DNA of 64,000 nucleotides from Conus ventricosus. Lineage: Eukaryota > Mollusca > Gastropoda > Neogastropoda > Conidae. The stretch is from positions 53,911,756-53,975,755 of the forward strand of contig CM031615.1 of the NCBI GenBank assembly GCA_018398815.1. Direction: 5' to 3'. Made by a program: the position numbers and the translations under genes. Shown here one piece after another: positions 45,201 through 49,103 of this stretch. Numbering within the stretch: the stretch's first letter is position 1; each line of letters opens with the position of its first letter. The notes below the pieces were generated by a model that worked only from the letters and a program-made list of their open reading frames with translations, had not been told where the DNA came from and made no database searches.

Positions 45201-46379
45201 TTCAGCTTTAGGGTGGTGATTCAGGAGTCTTGTTTCAGCTGTAGGGTGGTGATTCAGGGGTCTTGTTTCAGCTTTAGGGTGGTGATTCAGGAGTCTTGTT
45301 TCAGCTGTAGGGTGATCCAGTAATCTTGTGTTTGTCTTCTGTTGGTTCTGTGGTCTTCACGAGCTTTTTGATAGTTTAGAACAATCTTCACCAGCTTTCT
45401 TATAGTTTAGAAAAATCTTCACAGCTTTCTTTATAGTTTAGAACAATCTTCACCAGCTTTCTTATAGTTTAGAACAATTTTCACAGCTTTCTGATAGTTT
45501 AGAACAATCTTCACCAGCTTTCTTATAGTTTAGAACAATCTTCACAGCTTTTGATAGTTTAGAACAATCTTCACCAGCTTTCTTATAGTTTAGAACAATC
45601 TTCACAGCTTTCTGATAGTTTAGAACAATCTTCACCAGGTTTCTGATAGTTTAGAACAATCTCCAACAGCCTTCTGATAGTTAAGAATAATCTTCACCAG
45701 CTTTCTGTTAGTTTTGAACACTCTTCACCAGCTTTCTGTTAGTTTAGAACAATCTTCACCAGCTTTCTGTTAGTTTAGAACAATCTTCACAGCTTTCTGT
45801 TAGTTTAGAACAATCTTCACCAGCTTTCTGTTAGTTTAGAACAATCTTCACCAGCTTTCTGTTAGTTTAGAACAATCTTCACCAGCTTTCTGTTAGTTTA
45901 GAACAATCTGCAGTCAGCTTCTTTATTTTTCAACTGCCTAATGTTGAAGTTCTGATGGTGTAGTGATTGTGGTTAGCTTTAATTCTTTCTTCCTGACTGA
46001 AATTCTGCCAGCTGTAACAAAATCTTTATCTCAGCTGTCTGATAGGTTTCAAGATAGCCATGAAGGTTCTGTTGGATAAGCCTCAGTGACAGCTTTCATG
46101 GTGCTTTACAAGTGTCGTCCCAAGCTCTGTGTTTGTATTGTGCAACTGTGATGAAGGTGGTGGTGTTTTTACTTCTTTTTTTTTTCTAACATGGTCCTTT
46201 TTTCTTTAACATTGTTCCTGATTAAATTTTCTGTTCAGCTGAAAGACATGGCGTCGGAGTGTGAGCAGGTGCGACAAGAGAAGGACAAGGTGACTGTTAG
46301 CGTGTCAGAGCTGCAAACCTCGCTTCAATCCAAGGAACAAGAACTGCAGCAAGTCAAGACAACCGCTGAAATGGAAAAG
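2746..46379 (+). CDS. EEA1: EEA1 (early endosome antigen 1), partial gene, 20 internal exons
   Basis: EEA1 is a long parallel coiled-coil dimer that tethers early endosomes. It binds Rab5-GTP through an N-terminal C2H2 finger and PI3P plus Rab5 through a C-terminal FYVE finger. Joining 20 exons with GT-AG borders and matching phases gives about 810 residues of heptad-rich, Glu/Gln/Lys/Leu-rich sequence with no membrane segment. The order and content match the vertebrate protein as I recall it: RPG then [12 protein letters not shown] (exons 3-4), AKIEAGDG (12-13), KAELL then [10 protein letters not shown] (15). By that comparison the window covers roughly residues 120-1000 of a ~1400-residue family. 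Both zinc fingers, the start and the stop lie outside what I can see. Introns run from about 0.4 kb to 7.6 kb and are full of minisatellites and transposons. Exon 19 appears to lack two bases. A generic golgin or myosin tail is the alternative, but the colinear EEA1-specific blocks make it unlikely. Confidence 0.92.
3097..3260. repeat. (CA)n microsatellite, compound with (CT)n
   Basis: About 150 bases of interrupted CA repeat beside DIRS copy 1. Confidence 0.97.
3487..3641 (+). repeat. Left inverted terminal repeat of DIRS copy 1
   Basis: Contains ggccgagattttttgtggct then aatgcagtaataagaccatc and cttcctgttcctcattcaac. It matches the reverse complement of 9722-9880, with scattered differences. 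Confidence 0.9.
3701..3795 (+). repeat. Internal complementary region (circle-junction sequence) of DIRS copy 1
   Basis: First half (ctgacatggtaagtatacta through acaaactcccca) is the inverse of the left terminus at 3431-3487. Second half (gcgtcatatactgtaccatg) is the inverse of the right terminus at 9862-9896. The fused ends are what the DIRS circular-intermediate model predicts. Confidence 0.88.
3822..4128 (-). pseudogene. DIRS copy 1 tyrosine recombinase, C-terminal remnant
   Basis: Minus-strand frames give [10 protein letters not shown] in one frame and [20 protein letters not shown] then FAANAAYI in another. This is the usual C-terminal ending of DIRS tyrosine recombinases (F-x-x-x-Y-x-R-D), where the Tyr is probably the nucleophile. 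A frameshift separates the two parts, so the product is not functional as written. Confidence 0.75.
4382..4682 (-). pseudogene. DIRS copy 1 RNase H remnant
   Basis: Overlapping minus frames read [33 protein letters not shown] and [10 protein letters not shown]...RIAGPLL. These are the DNTSV and HIxG-type blocks of DIRS/Ty3-type RNase H, broken by frameshifts. The same domain in copy 2 is at 49888-50256. Confidence 0.7.
5067..5320 (-). pseudogene. DIRS copy 1 reverse-transcriptase remnant
   Basis: The minus frame reads [20 protein letters not shown], resembling the DIRS RT block H-P-x-x-R-R-x-L-R-F-x-W. The catalytic D-D block is absent, and sequence to 4740 does not match copy 2, so most of the RT has been lost or replaced. 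Confidence 0.5.
5432..7374 (-). pseudogene. DIRS copy 1 gag-like ORF1, frame-broken
   Basis: A 422-codon minus frame (7374-6106), rich in Pro, Ser and Arg, continues in other frames at 6048-5617 and 5674-5432. The last contains [20 protein letters not shown], which copy 2 repeats as LMRFLVNKIANHLGAAAD. Shared blocks ([19 protein letters not shown] against [12 protein letters not shown]) show both copies come from one family. It probably encodes the nucleic-acid-binding ORF1 protein of the element. Confidence 0.65.
7724..8180. mobile_element. 445-bp DNA transposon (MITE) with 15-bp TIRs and TTAATA duplication, nested in DIRS copy 1
   Basis: Element proper is 7730-8174. It starts cagtgatgtagattt and ends with the exact inverse aaatctacatcactg. 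Identical TTAATA flanks at 7724-7729 and 8175-8180 are the target duplication, and DIRS copy 2 looks empty at this point. It has no coding capacity. Inside are near-palindromic aggacactgtgtcct and aggacacagtgtcct motifs. TIRs starting CAGTG suggest a hAT relative, but a 6-bp duplication does not fit the usual 8 bp, so the superfamily is uncertain. Confidence 0.85.
8209..9721 (-). repeat. Extra 5' segment of DIRS copy 1 flanked by direct repeats
   Basis: aaggcgagacagagcacaag at 8209 and taggcgagacagagcaaaaa at 9679 bound about 1.45 kb absent from copy 2. Inside, four spaced blocks (near 8313, 8411, 8693, 8763) carry agatcaagagatcg followed by cgatctacc and can fold into hairpins. It could be an internal duplication or another insertion. 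Confidence 0.55.
9722..9880 (-). repeat. Right inverted terminal repeat of DIRS copy 1
   Basis: Inverse of the left repeat: gaacaggaagtttacaccgg through attactgcattagccacaaa to ggcctggcagagctgactaa. Confidence 0.9.
10087..10360. repeat. (CA)n then (CT)n microsatellites ahead of exon 2
   Basis: CA tract 10087-10174 and CT tract 10278-10360. The CT tract doubles as a long polypyrimidine stretch about 45 bases before the exon-2 acceptor. Confidence 0.95.
10402..10488 (+). CDS. EEA1: EEA1 exon 2
   Basis: 29 codons, phase 0 at both ends. Acceptor ctcctccacag is preceded by a long (CT)n tract; donor is gtgaga. It reads [20 protein letters not shown] and ends HIRTLK. The 7.6-kb intron before it holds DIRS copy 1. 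A 1.9-kb minisatellite begins within about 40 bases of the donor. Confidence 0.88.
10510..12400. repeat. 1.9-kb composite minisatellite in intron 2
   Basis: Variable 35-70-bp units alternate tgctggtggctgtttgtttg with acctgatacatgaacgctgt. The internal (gttt)n stretch varies in length between copies. Unit spelling drifts toward the right (cacaaacgctg variants after 11.9 kb), indicating successive local expansions. Confidence 0.95.
12663..12778 (+). repeat. 58-bp tandem duplication of the exon-3 acceptor region
   Basis: Two copies of gaaaagaatctgtgktggtt and tattgagtgaacaatgaatt ending gcag|aac. The upstream acceptor is at 12720 and the used one at 12778. Use of the upstream site would add an in-frame stop (TGA). 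Confidence 0.93.
12779..12837 (+). CDS. EEA1: EEA1 exon 3
   Basis: Starts in phase 0 and ends two bases into a codon (AG|gtaagt). It reads [19 protein letters not shown] plus the split Arg shared with exon 4. The split Arg followed by PG reproduces the EEA1 'QRPG' junction. The acceptor aatgaattgcag lies in a 58-bp tandem duplication, so an identical acceptor exists at 12720. Confidence 0.9.
12838..16700. other. Intron 3, left part: mostly anonymous DNA
   Basis: AT-rich with poly-T/poly-A stretches (14.2-15.2 kb). At 15280-15640 two copies of catgccagttcagyatgaaaa precede a reading frame (15365-15634) that I cannot place with confidence. No coiled-coil exon is visible. Confidence 0.4.
15270..15640 (+). 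pseudogene. Possible Mutator-like transposase-domain fragment, decayed
   Basis: The frame 15365-15634 begins with a short [12 protein letters not shown]...FHGLC pattern. It loosely recalls the 'F-x-x-N-x-R...G...L..FC' segment of Mutator-like transposase-domain proteins that are abundant in molluscs. A related decayed stretch (aaaagcttg ... atgccagttcaacataaa) lies at 22600-22935. The resemblance is weak, and both could simply be a dispersed non-coding repeat. Confidence 0.22.
16719..16910. repeat. (GT)n microsatellites
   Basis: Two GT tracts (16719-16786 and 16826-16905) separated by about 40 bases containing gcagggttgagt, which also precedes the first tract, so the tract and flank appear duplicated. 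Confidence 0.95.
16911..18550. other. Intron 3, right part
   Basis: Anonymous DNA with a GC-richer patch at 17480-17900. I see no recognisable exon or transposon ends. Confidence 0.4.
18551..18691 (+). CDS. EEA1: EEA1 exon 4, most diagnostic block
   Basis: Completes the Arg codon from exon 3, then reads [20 protein letters not shown] and continues [16 protein letters not shown] to a split Glu. This is the segment that most clearly matches vertebrate EEA1 ([24 protein letters not shown]). Acceptor is gatggcttgcag and donor gtaagtg. The donor is followed within 10 bases by a run of 17 G on the sense strand. Confidence 0.97.
18692..19867. other. Intron 4, with a 17-G run and CA/CAT-rich tract
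   Basis: 17 G at 18702-18718. A degenerate (CACA/GCATGCA) tract runs 19260-19530. No coding feature. Confidence 0.6.
19868..19936 (+). CDS. EEA1: EEA1 exon 5
   Basis: 69 bases, entered in phase 2 and left in phase 2 (AA|gtaagt). It reads [20 protein letters not shown] then VQ and a split Lys. The Pro in ESPKVEEVQ matches the EEA1 region with a Gly-Pro break in the coil. Acceptor is ctcttgaccag. Confidence 0.9.
19983..20048 (+). mobile_element. tRNA-like SINE head fragment
   Basis: gatggttagagcttttgtcc resembles a pol III A box and gggttcatgattc a B box about 30 bases on. No body, tail or target duplication is visible. It directly precedes the intron-5 array. Confidence 0.3.
20105..21430. 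repeat. Minisatellite, ~44-bp unit, ~30 copies
   Basis: Unit cattagcagacatggtaaac ctctggcagttcactgcccc tatag. Two main variants (gtaaacctctggc and gtgaagctctaac) alternate in blocks, and a third (tttgaacctc) appears in the last copies. Confidence 0.97.
21890..22154. repeat. Minisatellite, 23-bp unit, ~11 copies, running into the exon-6 acceptor
   Basis: Unit tgtgtgtctgctaatcctgc ctg. The last copy is truncated to gtgtgtctgcag, the real acceptor of exon 6, so acceptor and array share sequence. Confidence 0.95.
22155..22260 (+). CDS. EEA1: EEA1 exon 6
   Basis: Completes the split Lys of exon 5, then encodes [20 protein letters not shown] and a charged coil ending LLEERDK. It ends in phase 0 at gtcagt. 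The acceptor gtgtgtctgcag is the terminal variant of the 23-bp array directly upstream, whose units read gtgtctgctaatcc instead. Confidence 0.93.
22600..22935 (+). pseudogene. Decayed dispersed repeat related to 15270-15640
   Basis: Shares ggaaaagcttg and atgccagttcarcatraa with the intron-3 segment. A frame reads [20 protein letters not shown] then a stop. It may be a remnant of a Mutator-like transposase domain; this is inference from a weak pattern. Confidence 0.22.
23125..23292 (+). CDS. EEA1: EEA1 exon 7
   Basis: 168 bases, 56 residues, phase 0 at both ends. Eight heptads fit exactly. It begins [20 protein letters not shown] and ends LAQDLTK. Acceptor is gtgtgtcaacag; donor is gtgatg. 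The length equals that of exon 8, suggesting an old coil-unit duplication. Confidence 0.93.
23515..23540 (+). repeat. Run of 26 G in intron 7
   Basis: Uninterrupted G on the sense strand; potential G-quadruplex. Length in assemblies is unreliable. Confidence 0.9.
23835..24002 (+). CDS. EEA1: EEA1 exon 8
   Basis: 168 bases, 56 residues, phase 0 at both ends, the same length as exon 7. It begins [20 protein letters not shown] and ends QLQEELSN. Strong pyrimidine-rich acceptor ttcccatctttttag; donor gtaaga. Confidence 0.95.
24244..24834. mobile_element. TTAA-flanked piggyBac-like MITE
   Basis: TTAA at 24244-24247 and 24831-24834. The ends agree as CCTTTACCAGCC against the inverse TTCTTTCCAGCC. 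GC-richer than the intron, no coding frame. The TTAA duplication and CC-starting ends fit the piggyBac superfamily, but the inverted repeats are short and imperfect. Confidence 0.45.
24985..25882 (+). mobile_element. Second TTAA-flanked piggyBac-like element with hairpin and broken 5' coding remnant
   Basis: TTAA at both ends; ends read TTAACTCATTG against the inverse TTAACTCAATG. A 22-bp inverted repeat (tcgatcacctggtgggtgacg with its complement, 27-base loop) lies at 25004-25070. After it, 25250-25450 encodes an acidic stretch with the repeated phrase [10 protein letters not shown], ending [10 protein letters not shown] in a shifted frame. An acidic N-terminus is typical of piggyBac transposases, but the catalytic domain is absent. 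Confidence 0.42.
25915..25943 (+). repeat. Run of 29 G
   Basis: Uninterrupted sense-strand G tract just outside the right end of the TTAA element. Confidence 0.9.
26270..27740. repeat. Minisatellite, ~45-bp unit, split by ~880 bp
   Basis: Units like cagatcacaaaggaatgccc agttcagtctgtatcattta occur 26290-26385 (about two) and 27280-27740 (about ten). The last copy lies 30 bases before the exon-9 acceptor. The intervening 26390-27275 is unrelated AT-rich DNA. Confidence 0.9.
27772..27909 (+). CDS. EEA1: EEA1 exon 9
   Basis: 46 residues in phase 0, [20 protein letters not shown] to TLELEK. Acceptor is gacccatttcag; donor gtgagt. It is squeezed between two arrays: a 45-bp repeat upstream and a 60-bp repeat downstream. 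If the donor is skipped, the reading frame stays open through the 60-bp array to about 28986. Confidence 0.95.
27910..29010. repeat. Minisatellite, 60-bp unit, ~18 copies, starting at the exon-9 donor
   Basis: Unit agtgtccaacacagtacaac acagaccctcaggtggctca gagtcttctgttcacactc. The first copy begins inside the donor (gtgagtgtccaacacag). Each unit carries a strong acceptor-like cttctgttcacactcag and a donor-like ctcag|gtggct. No stop codons occur in long stretches of all three plus frames. Confidence 0.97.
29550..30402 (+). mobile_element. 853-bp tRNA-headed retroposon (long SINE) with perfect 16-bp target duplication
   Basis: aaacttttaaatctca occurs at 29534-29549 and again at 30403-30418, exactly bounding the insert. 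The first 65 bases resemble a tRNA, with A box tggcgaagtggttagcg and B box ggttcgaatcc, as in SINE promoters. The tail is aaaaaaaaac(aaac)n. The body is GC-rich and non-coding. About 850 bp is long for a SINE, and the junction near 29910 (attaaaaaaatg) may mark a composite of two units. Confidence 0.9.
29555..29622 (+). promoter_or_regulatory. Pol III internal promoter (tRNA-like A and B boxes) of the retroposon
   Basis: A-box-like tggcgaagtgg and B box ggttcgaatcc about 35 bases apart. The tRNA-like fold is incomplete and lies inside a retroposon, so this is a promoter head, not a functional tRNA gene. Confidence 0.75.
30606..31229. other. Intron 9, anonymous AT-rich DNA
   Basis: No exon or repeat that I can name. 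Confidence 0.4.
31230..31433 (+). mobile_element. Solo left end of a DIRS element
   Basis: Matches 3431-3641 of copy 1 closely (tggggagtttgtattatact through gagattttttgtggctaatg to ctcattcaacgaggcct), then stops. It lacks the 14-base partial duplication seen near the start of copy 1, so it may be nearer the family consensus. Same orientation as both large copies. Confidence 0.9.
31434..32019. other. Intron 9, right part
   Basis: Anonymous except for a local duplication at 31880-31985 (acactgtatccaacatggyt and acttcctgtat..ccatgtgca, twice) ending 35 bases before exon 10. Confidence 0.5.
32020..32105 (+). CDS. EEA1: EEA1 exon 10
   Basis: Begins in phase 0 ([20 protein letters not shown]) and ends AATAGTTTG-type coil ...SLRK plus AG|gtaaac, phase 2. 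Acceptor is gtttggcag. The last 10 exon bases and the donor recur about 27 times in the following array. The [12 protein letters not shown] stretch aligns with the EEA1 KEQQVADLQ region. Confidence 0.92.
32096..32965. repeat. Minisatellite, ~31-bp unit, ~27 copies, built from the exon-10 end and donor
   Basis: Unit gtgaggaagaggtaaaccac ctgttggatgat. The exon-10 tail (ttgaggaagag) and donor (gtaaac) are its first copy, so each unit carries gaggaagag|gtaaac. Sub-blocks (gatgtgagg, gatctgaag, tagtgtgag) alternate in higher-order patterns. Confidence 0.97.
33412..33492 (+). CDS. EEA1: EEA1 exon 11
   Basis: Joined to AG from exon 10 it gives S then [20 protein letters not shown] and TRKSAQ plus AG|gtgatg (phase 2). 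The acceptor is an AGAG tandem (gctgcagag). Only the second AG, at 33410-33411, preserves the coil frame; the first (exon start 33410) would shift it. The donor is embedded in the first unit of a short downstream array. Confidence 0.85.
33490..33690. repeat. Short minisatellite starting at the exon-11 donor
   Basis: About six units of atgaccattggtcgattcct tctggtctgtc. The first overlaps the donor (gtgatgatgaccattg). Confidence 0.9.
33691..34334. other. Intron 11, AT-rich DNA
   Basis: Nothing recognised. Confidence 0.4.
34335..34640. repeat. Minisatellite, ~50-bp unit, six copies
   Basis: Unit gaggaagttttctgagtaag gtcagctttgtgacttgact tatagatca. Confidence 0.93.
34801..34880. repeat. (CA)n microsatellite
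   Basis: CA tract followed by degenerate CATA repeats. Confidence 0.95.
35361..35461 (+). repeat. 55-bp tandem duplication of the exon-12 acceptor and exon start
   Basis: tgtgtggtgtgttgacag occurs before both 35379 and 35434. The upstream copy continues 28 bases into exon-like sequence (taaagagaaactgagtgatg tagagaag) with five differences, then meets a TGA in the shared frame. A decoy acceptor with a dead mini-exon. Confidence 0.95.
35434..35527 (+). CDS. EEA1: EEA1 exon 12
   Basis: Completes Ser from exon 11, then [20 protein letters not shown] and [11 protein letters not shown], ending in phase 0 at gtaagc. The final 'IAK' plus exon 13 'IEAGDG' reproduces EEA1 'AKIQAGEG'. The acceptor and first 28 exon bases are duplicated 55 bases upstream. 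The donor is the seed of a ~29-copy array. Confidence 0.95.
35520..36384. repeat. Minisatellite, 30-bp unit, ~29 copies, each an intact exon-12 donor
   Basis: Unit gccaaggtaagctgacaggg gtcacacact. The first copy is the end of exon 12 (GCCAAG) and its own donor (gtaagc). All but about four copies keep gtaagc; those carry gtaggc. The array is homogeneous, implying recent expansion or ongoing homogenisation. Confidence 0.99.
36385..37015. other. Intron 12, unique part
   Basis: Non-repetitive; no exon or element ends recognised. Confidence 0.4.
37020..37118. repeat. 39-bp repeat on the acceptor side of exon 13
   Basis: cttccatgtgtgtaaagcag occurs twice and a third copy reads cttccatgtgtgtttcag, the real acceptor. 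Confidence 0.93.
37119..37172 (+). CDS. EEA1: EEA1 exon 13 (18-codon micro-exon)
   Basis: 54 bases, phase 0: [18 protein letters not shown]. The Gly-rich coil break matches the EEA1 IQAGEG...LNQLQ segment. Acceptor is gtgtgtttcag; donor gtgagt. Short direct repeats derived from the boundary lie on both sides. Confidence 0.93.
37166..37345. repeat. ~66-bp repeat on the donor side of exon 13, three copies
   Basis: gtgagttttgcccattgatt ctttgtggctgtgg recurs. The third copy retains gataac|gtgagt, identical to the true exon-13 end and donor. Confidence 0.93.
37346..38357. other. Intron 13
   Basis: AT-rich then mixed sequence. A B-box-like ggggttcgaatcatc at 37998 hints at a decayed tRNA-type SINE, without other support. 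Confidence 0.35.
38358..38561 (+). CDS. EEA1: EEA1 exon 14
   Basis: 68 residues, phase 0: [20 protein letters not shown] through [20 protein letters not shown] to SQQKLQ. It aligns with the EEA1 stretch that follows the Gly-rich break (LQEQV...AAQDRVLSLE as I recall it). Acceptor is gttcgttacag; donor gtcagt. Confidence 0.95.
38562..39574. repeat. Intron 14 with a (CT)n microsatellite at 39221-39262
   Basis: Otherwise anonymous. ctgtgtgccggctgtggga at 39523 echoes the exon-15 acceptor region (ctgtgtgcaggctgtggaa), a partial acceptor duplication. Confidence 0.6.
39575..39736 (+). CDS. EEA1: EEA1 exon 15
   Basis: 54 residues, phase 0. It begins [20 protein letters not shown], continues [20 protein letters not shown] and ends RQQLEQ. 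The KAELL...[15 protein letters not shown] block is a second strong EEA1 signature. Acceptor is ctgtgtgcag; donor gtacag. Confidence 0.96.
39935..40310. repeat. Minisatellite, ~57-bp unit, seven copies
   Basis: Unit cctagtctgtgacagcagag aagtctttatttacttgact tccatgc. Confidence 0.95.
40311..41194. other. Intron 15, unique part
   Basis: Nothing recognised. Confidence 0.4.
41195..41430. repeat. Minisatellite, ~55-bp unit, about four copies
   Basis: Shared core agtaaaggaaatagacccaa cttgtactctgaag. Confidence 0.9.
41795..41930 (+). repeat. Three-fold repeat of the exon-16 acceptor and first exon bases
   Basis: ccaggccaaaggtgaaacatg at 41812 and 41858, and ccaggccaaaggtgaggtg at the true site 41917; spacings 46 and 59. 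Intervening tgaggatagactaacac is also repeated. Confidence 0.93.
41921..42049 (+). CDS. EEA1: EEA1 exon 16
   Basis: 43 residues, phase 0: [20 protein letters not shown] to ERQLADK. Acceptor is gtgtccaccag; donor gtgtgt. Two upstream copies of the acceptor plus the first 10 exon bases (ccag|gccaaaggtg) lie at 41816 and 41862. Confidence 0.93.
42066..42150 (+). mobile_element. tRNA-like SINE head fragment, 17 bases after exon 16
   Basis: acctggatagagcatgcacc and gtgagtttggaacccc resemble A and B boxes with the usual spacing. No tail or duplication seen. Confidence 0.35.
42151..43032. other. Intron 16, unique part
   Basis: Anonymous AT-rich DNA. Confidence 0.4.
43033..43254 (+). CDS. EEA1: EEA1 exon 17
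   Basis: 74 residues, phase 0, the longest exon in the window: [20 protein letters not shown], then [20 protein letters not shown], to LQKDLEAK. Acceptor is cctgccaccag; donor gtgatg. No array touches it. Confidence 0.95.
43715..43837 (+). CDS. EEA1: EEA1 exon 18
   Basis: 41 residues, phase 0, very Lys-rich: [20 protein letters not shown] to AQSNLEK. Acceptor is tttgtgctgcag; donor gtcagt. Confidence 0.95.
43900..44095. repeat. Minisatellite, ~35-bp unit, about six copies
   Basis: Unit gggcagcatgatatgtagac tgttaa. One copy block is inverted around 43955-44000 (gtatcatactgccttaacag then atcatgctgcccg), giving a local palindrome. Confidence 0.88.
44255..44475 (+). mobile_element. Decayed DIRS-end fragment
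   Basis: ttttgtggctaatgcagta (19 bases) is identical to the DIRS inverted repeat, and the sequence ends near aaacatggagttctacataa tctctccat, resembling its terminus. The middle is highly diverged. Confidence 0.4.
44577..44673 (+). CDS. EEA1: EEA1 exon 19, frame-disrupted
   Basis: Begins in phase 0 ([20 protein letters not shown]) and then loses the coil frame at 44639/44640. Two frames downstream the coil resumes as [11 protein letters not shown] and runs to a donor-like gaag^taacg. One missing base at each of these two points would give a 99-base, phase-0 exon ending at a normal AAG|GTAACG donor. As written, the only phase-0 donor is a weak gttttg at 44688. Either these are two single-base sequence errors or the allele is genuinely damaged. 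Acceptor is ttgtgttcag. Confidence 0.75.
45065..45320. repeat. Minisatellite, 33-bp unit, ~8 copies
   Basis: Unit agctttagggtggtgattca ggggtcttgtttc. The period is a multiple of three, which explains an 86-codon open frame with no coding merit. Confidence 0.96.
45345..45912. repeat. Minisatellite, ~31-bp unit, ~18 copies
   Basis: Unit agtttagaacaatcttcacc agctttcttat, with a shift to ctgttagtttag in the right third. Confidence 0.96.
46239..46379 (+). CDS. EEA1: EEA1 exon 20, last recognisable exon
   Basis: 47 residues, phase 0: [20 protein letters not shown] to TTAEMEK. Acceptor is ttttctgttcag; donor gtgatt. The EEA1 C-terminal third (about 400 residues with the FYVE finger) should follow, but no further coil or FYVE-type exon is visible to the window end. 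Confidence 0.93.
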
Positions 46380-47772
46380 GTGATTTGATGCCGCACTATG
46401 AATTTTGTTATTTGTTGAAAATTGTTAATGACCCAGTGTCTTCTTTAAACCTTGCTTTTTTTGTGTGATTCCAGCATTCATAAATCATTCCGAGTGGCAT
46501 AGATAAACTTGGTAATATTTTTCAGACTTTAATATATTGGCAATTGAAGATAGTGACTATACACACATCTGTGTTTTTTTTTCTTTCCCATGTTTCTCTT
46601 CGCTCTCTCATGTTCTGATTTCTCTACATAGCAGCCGGCCTTGTGCTTCACATACCAGCACCCCACCCACAGCATGTTTTGCTTGTGCTGTCCATGGCTT
46701 GCACCAGAAAACCAAAGGGCCACAGTGTCAGGTCGTCCTGAGGCAGCATTCCAGGAGACACCCTCAGTGCAGAAGAGTCCCATGGTGGTTTCCATTGTAT
46801 AGACCCAGTGTGGTATTCAATGGTGCCTGTTCTGTTCCAAAACATGAGACACCACTCCTAATCACCTGCTGACTGACAATAATGATTAGGAGTCCGCAGG
46901 CCTGCAAGAGTGGTGTGTCCTCCCCATAGGCGCTAACGACTTCCATCCTACAACTAGGTCCGTACGCTCGCTAGACACACCTTGACTTCTTACAGTGAAA
47001 TTTCAGACTATGAAAATAAAAAAAAGTTGTATCAGTTTACCAAACATCCTTGAACACCGTTGAAAAATCATCCAACACTCCAAAAAAAATGTAATATGCA
47101 AAAAGAATCGCAGTTTTGATTTTTTTCTCTGCGTTGAGTGCAAATAAAAATATAATGTAAAAACAAATTTTTACATTGTCGTCGATCCTCTTGCCGTCTG
47201 CTTTAAACACGGGAGAACTTTGTAACTTCATCAATTTTGATCAAATTATCTCCCTAGGAAATAAGGCTATCGAACGACGATTGAAAAAACCTTTATTTTT
47301 TAATACTTGTTTTTTTTAATAAACTTTAATCCTCTAACCAGTCTCTTACAAACATGCATAGACATTAACTTCTCTTACAAAGTGGACATAGTGGGCGATT
47401 TTAGTAGATTTGGCATTAAATACAAAGAGTCTGAGTTTGTTACCATGCGTGCCTATAGTTCTGGTCAGCAGACTCTGAATAAAAAGAGCATTCCCATGCC
47501 TATGTGTCGGATCCCCTGACGTCATGCAATTTTCTTGAAATTATCATTCGTTACAATTTCTATCAATAACGACTCAAATAGAGTTTTGCGTAGAGAAAGC
47601 CTTATATGTCTTAGTCCTTAAAAAAAATATGTAAATGACCACACGTGAGGGGAAGGCCAGGGGGGGGGTGGGGGGTTCATTTACAAATCTCATCACGACT
47701 GGATGACCAGCCAGCAACTTCGTCACGCTTGCAAAGATGCGGCACAAACTTCGACAAGCCCAGCGACCAAAT
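46380..47772. other. Intron 20, no recognisable exon
   Basis: Anonymous DNA with many poly-T/poly-A tracts. No coil-like exon follows exon 20. Confidence 0.45.
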
Positions 47773-48035
47773 ATGGGGAGTTTTGTATTATACTCCCTGT
47801 TTTGGCTAGTATAGCTTACCATGTCAACAAAGCATTCACGCAGTTAGTCTGCTCCTGCCAGGCCGAAGTTTTTGTGTGGCAAATGCAGAGAAATACAGAG
47901 CACGTGGTGCCCAACCACTACCGCCGTAGGGAAAGCCCGTTGTAAGTCTCCCATACTTCAATCATCGAGCCTGCGCGCAAGTAACCCCAGAACCTTGGCG
48001 CTAATATTTGTGGAAGATAATGCGGTAATGAATGC

Positions 48036-48135
48036 GGGCATTAGAGTCTGAACTTAATATACTAAGCCAAACAGTGAGTAATAATACAAACTCCCCATTT
48101 TGTGCGTCCATATACTGAACCATGTCAACAATAGC
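48036..48135 (+). repeat. Internal complementary region of DIRS copy 2
   Basis: atactaagccaaacagtgag through acaaactccccattttg then gcgtccatatactgaaccat: inverse of the left end fused to the inverse of the right end, with indels. Confidence 0.8.
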
Positions 48136-48188
48136 AGAATTCATAGTCAAAGGAGTATGGCGAGTGCCCAAGAGGTTCCTGGGGTACC

Positions 48189-48589
48189 CTAAAAGGATGC
48201 ATTAGCCGCCACAAAGGATATCCCCATTAGAACCATCAGCCCTGAGTCATGCGGATGTCCCCCCAAATAAAATTTTATGAAGGGATTCACCGAACGCCAT
48301 AAGGCGCCATCCAGTAGGTTGCGCAAGGGAACAGATTGCTGAAATGCTGCGCGAAGATCCAGCGCTCTGACCACATGGCCCGGGGGAAGAGAACGGGGAG
48401 ATCCTCCGGATGCCTGGTCATTAGGCAGTCTGACCGACTTGGAGAGCCACCTAGATACAGTGCCAGCTGAGATGTTTTCGAGTTACTGGATGGTGATGGA
48501 ATAAGAAACGTCTTGTGAAACGCAGTCCTGTGGCGCGACGTTCCCATTAGTGTGTTAGACATCGAGAAGGGCAAAGGGTCAATGTCCAT
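48189..48589 (-). pseudogene. DIRS copy 2 tyrosine recombinase remnant
   Basis: RLMTRHPEDLPVLFPRAM-type stretch (about 48430-48370), then RALDLRAAFQQ and NPFIKFYLGG, then SFVAANASF, in alternating frames. These match the C-terminal end of DIRS recombinases and align with copy 1 ([27 protein letters not shown]). Frame changes prevent a full-length product. Confidence 0.7.
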
Positions 48590-49103
48590 AGGTATCGCCC
48601 CATGTATTCCGCCAGCGGGCGGAAGACGAGTAAAGGTGAGGACTGCCGGGTATCCTGGTTCATGCTAGGAACTCGTAAGGAACTTAAGAAGTAGAACGGA
48701 GCCGACTTCAGTGTAAGAGCAATGTCACTGGGGTCCCCCGCTAATGGCATGATCTCGCCACGCCGCTCTCCAATCTTAGGGCGAGGAGGAAAGGTAGTCT
48801 ACAAAGACAGTAATTCGAAAGAATGGAGGACAAAGGCTACAAGGGGGGTTTTATTGAGGACGTCAAGAACATTGGAAGAGGTCCCAAAGTGGAACCCGTC
48901 GAAGGGAGACTTGGGCCTCACGAAGATACGCCCCTCTGTAGATCTCTCTGGAAAGGAAATCAACTCAAAGTAATGACCGGCCATTTGTAGGAAAGTAAGC
49001 AAGATGGCCGACCTTAGCCCAGAAGAGCTAGCAAGAGTTTAATTGGGACAGGAAATATCCTATTAGGGATGATGGAGGGGCGAAATGTGAGGGACAGACT
49101 TTT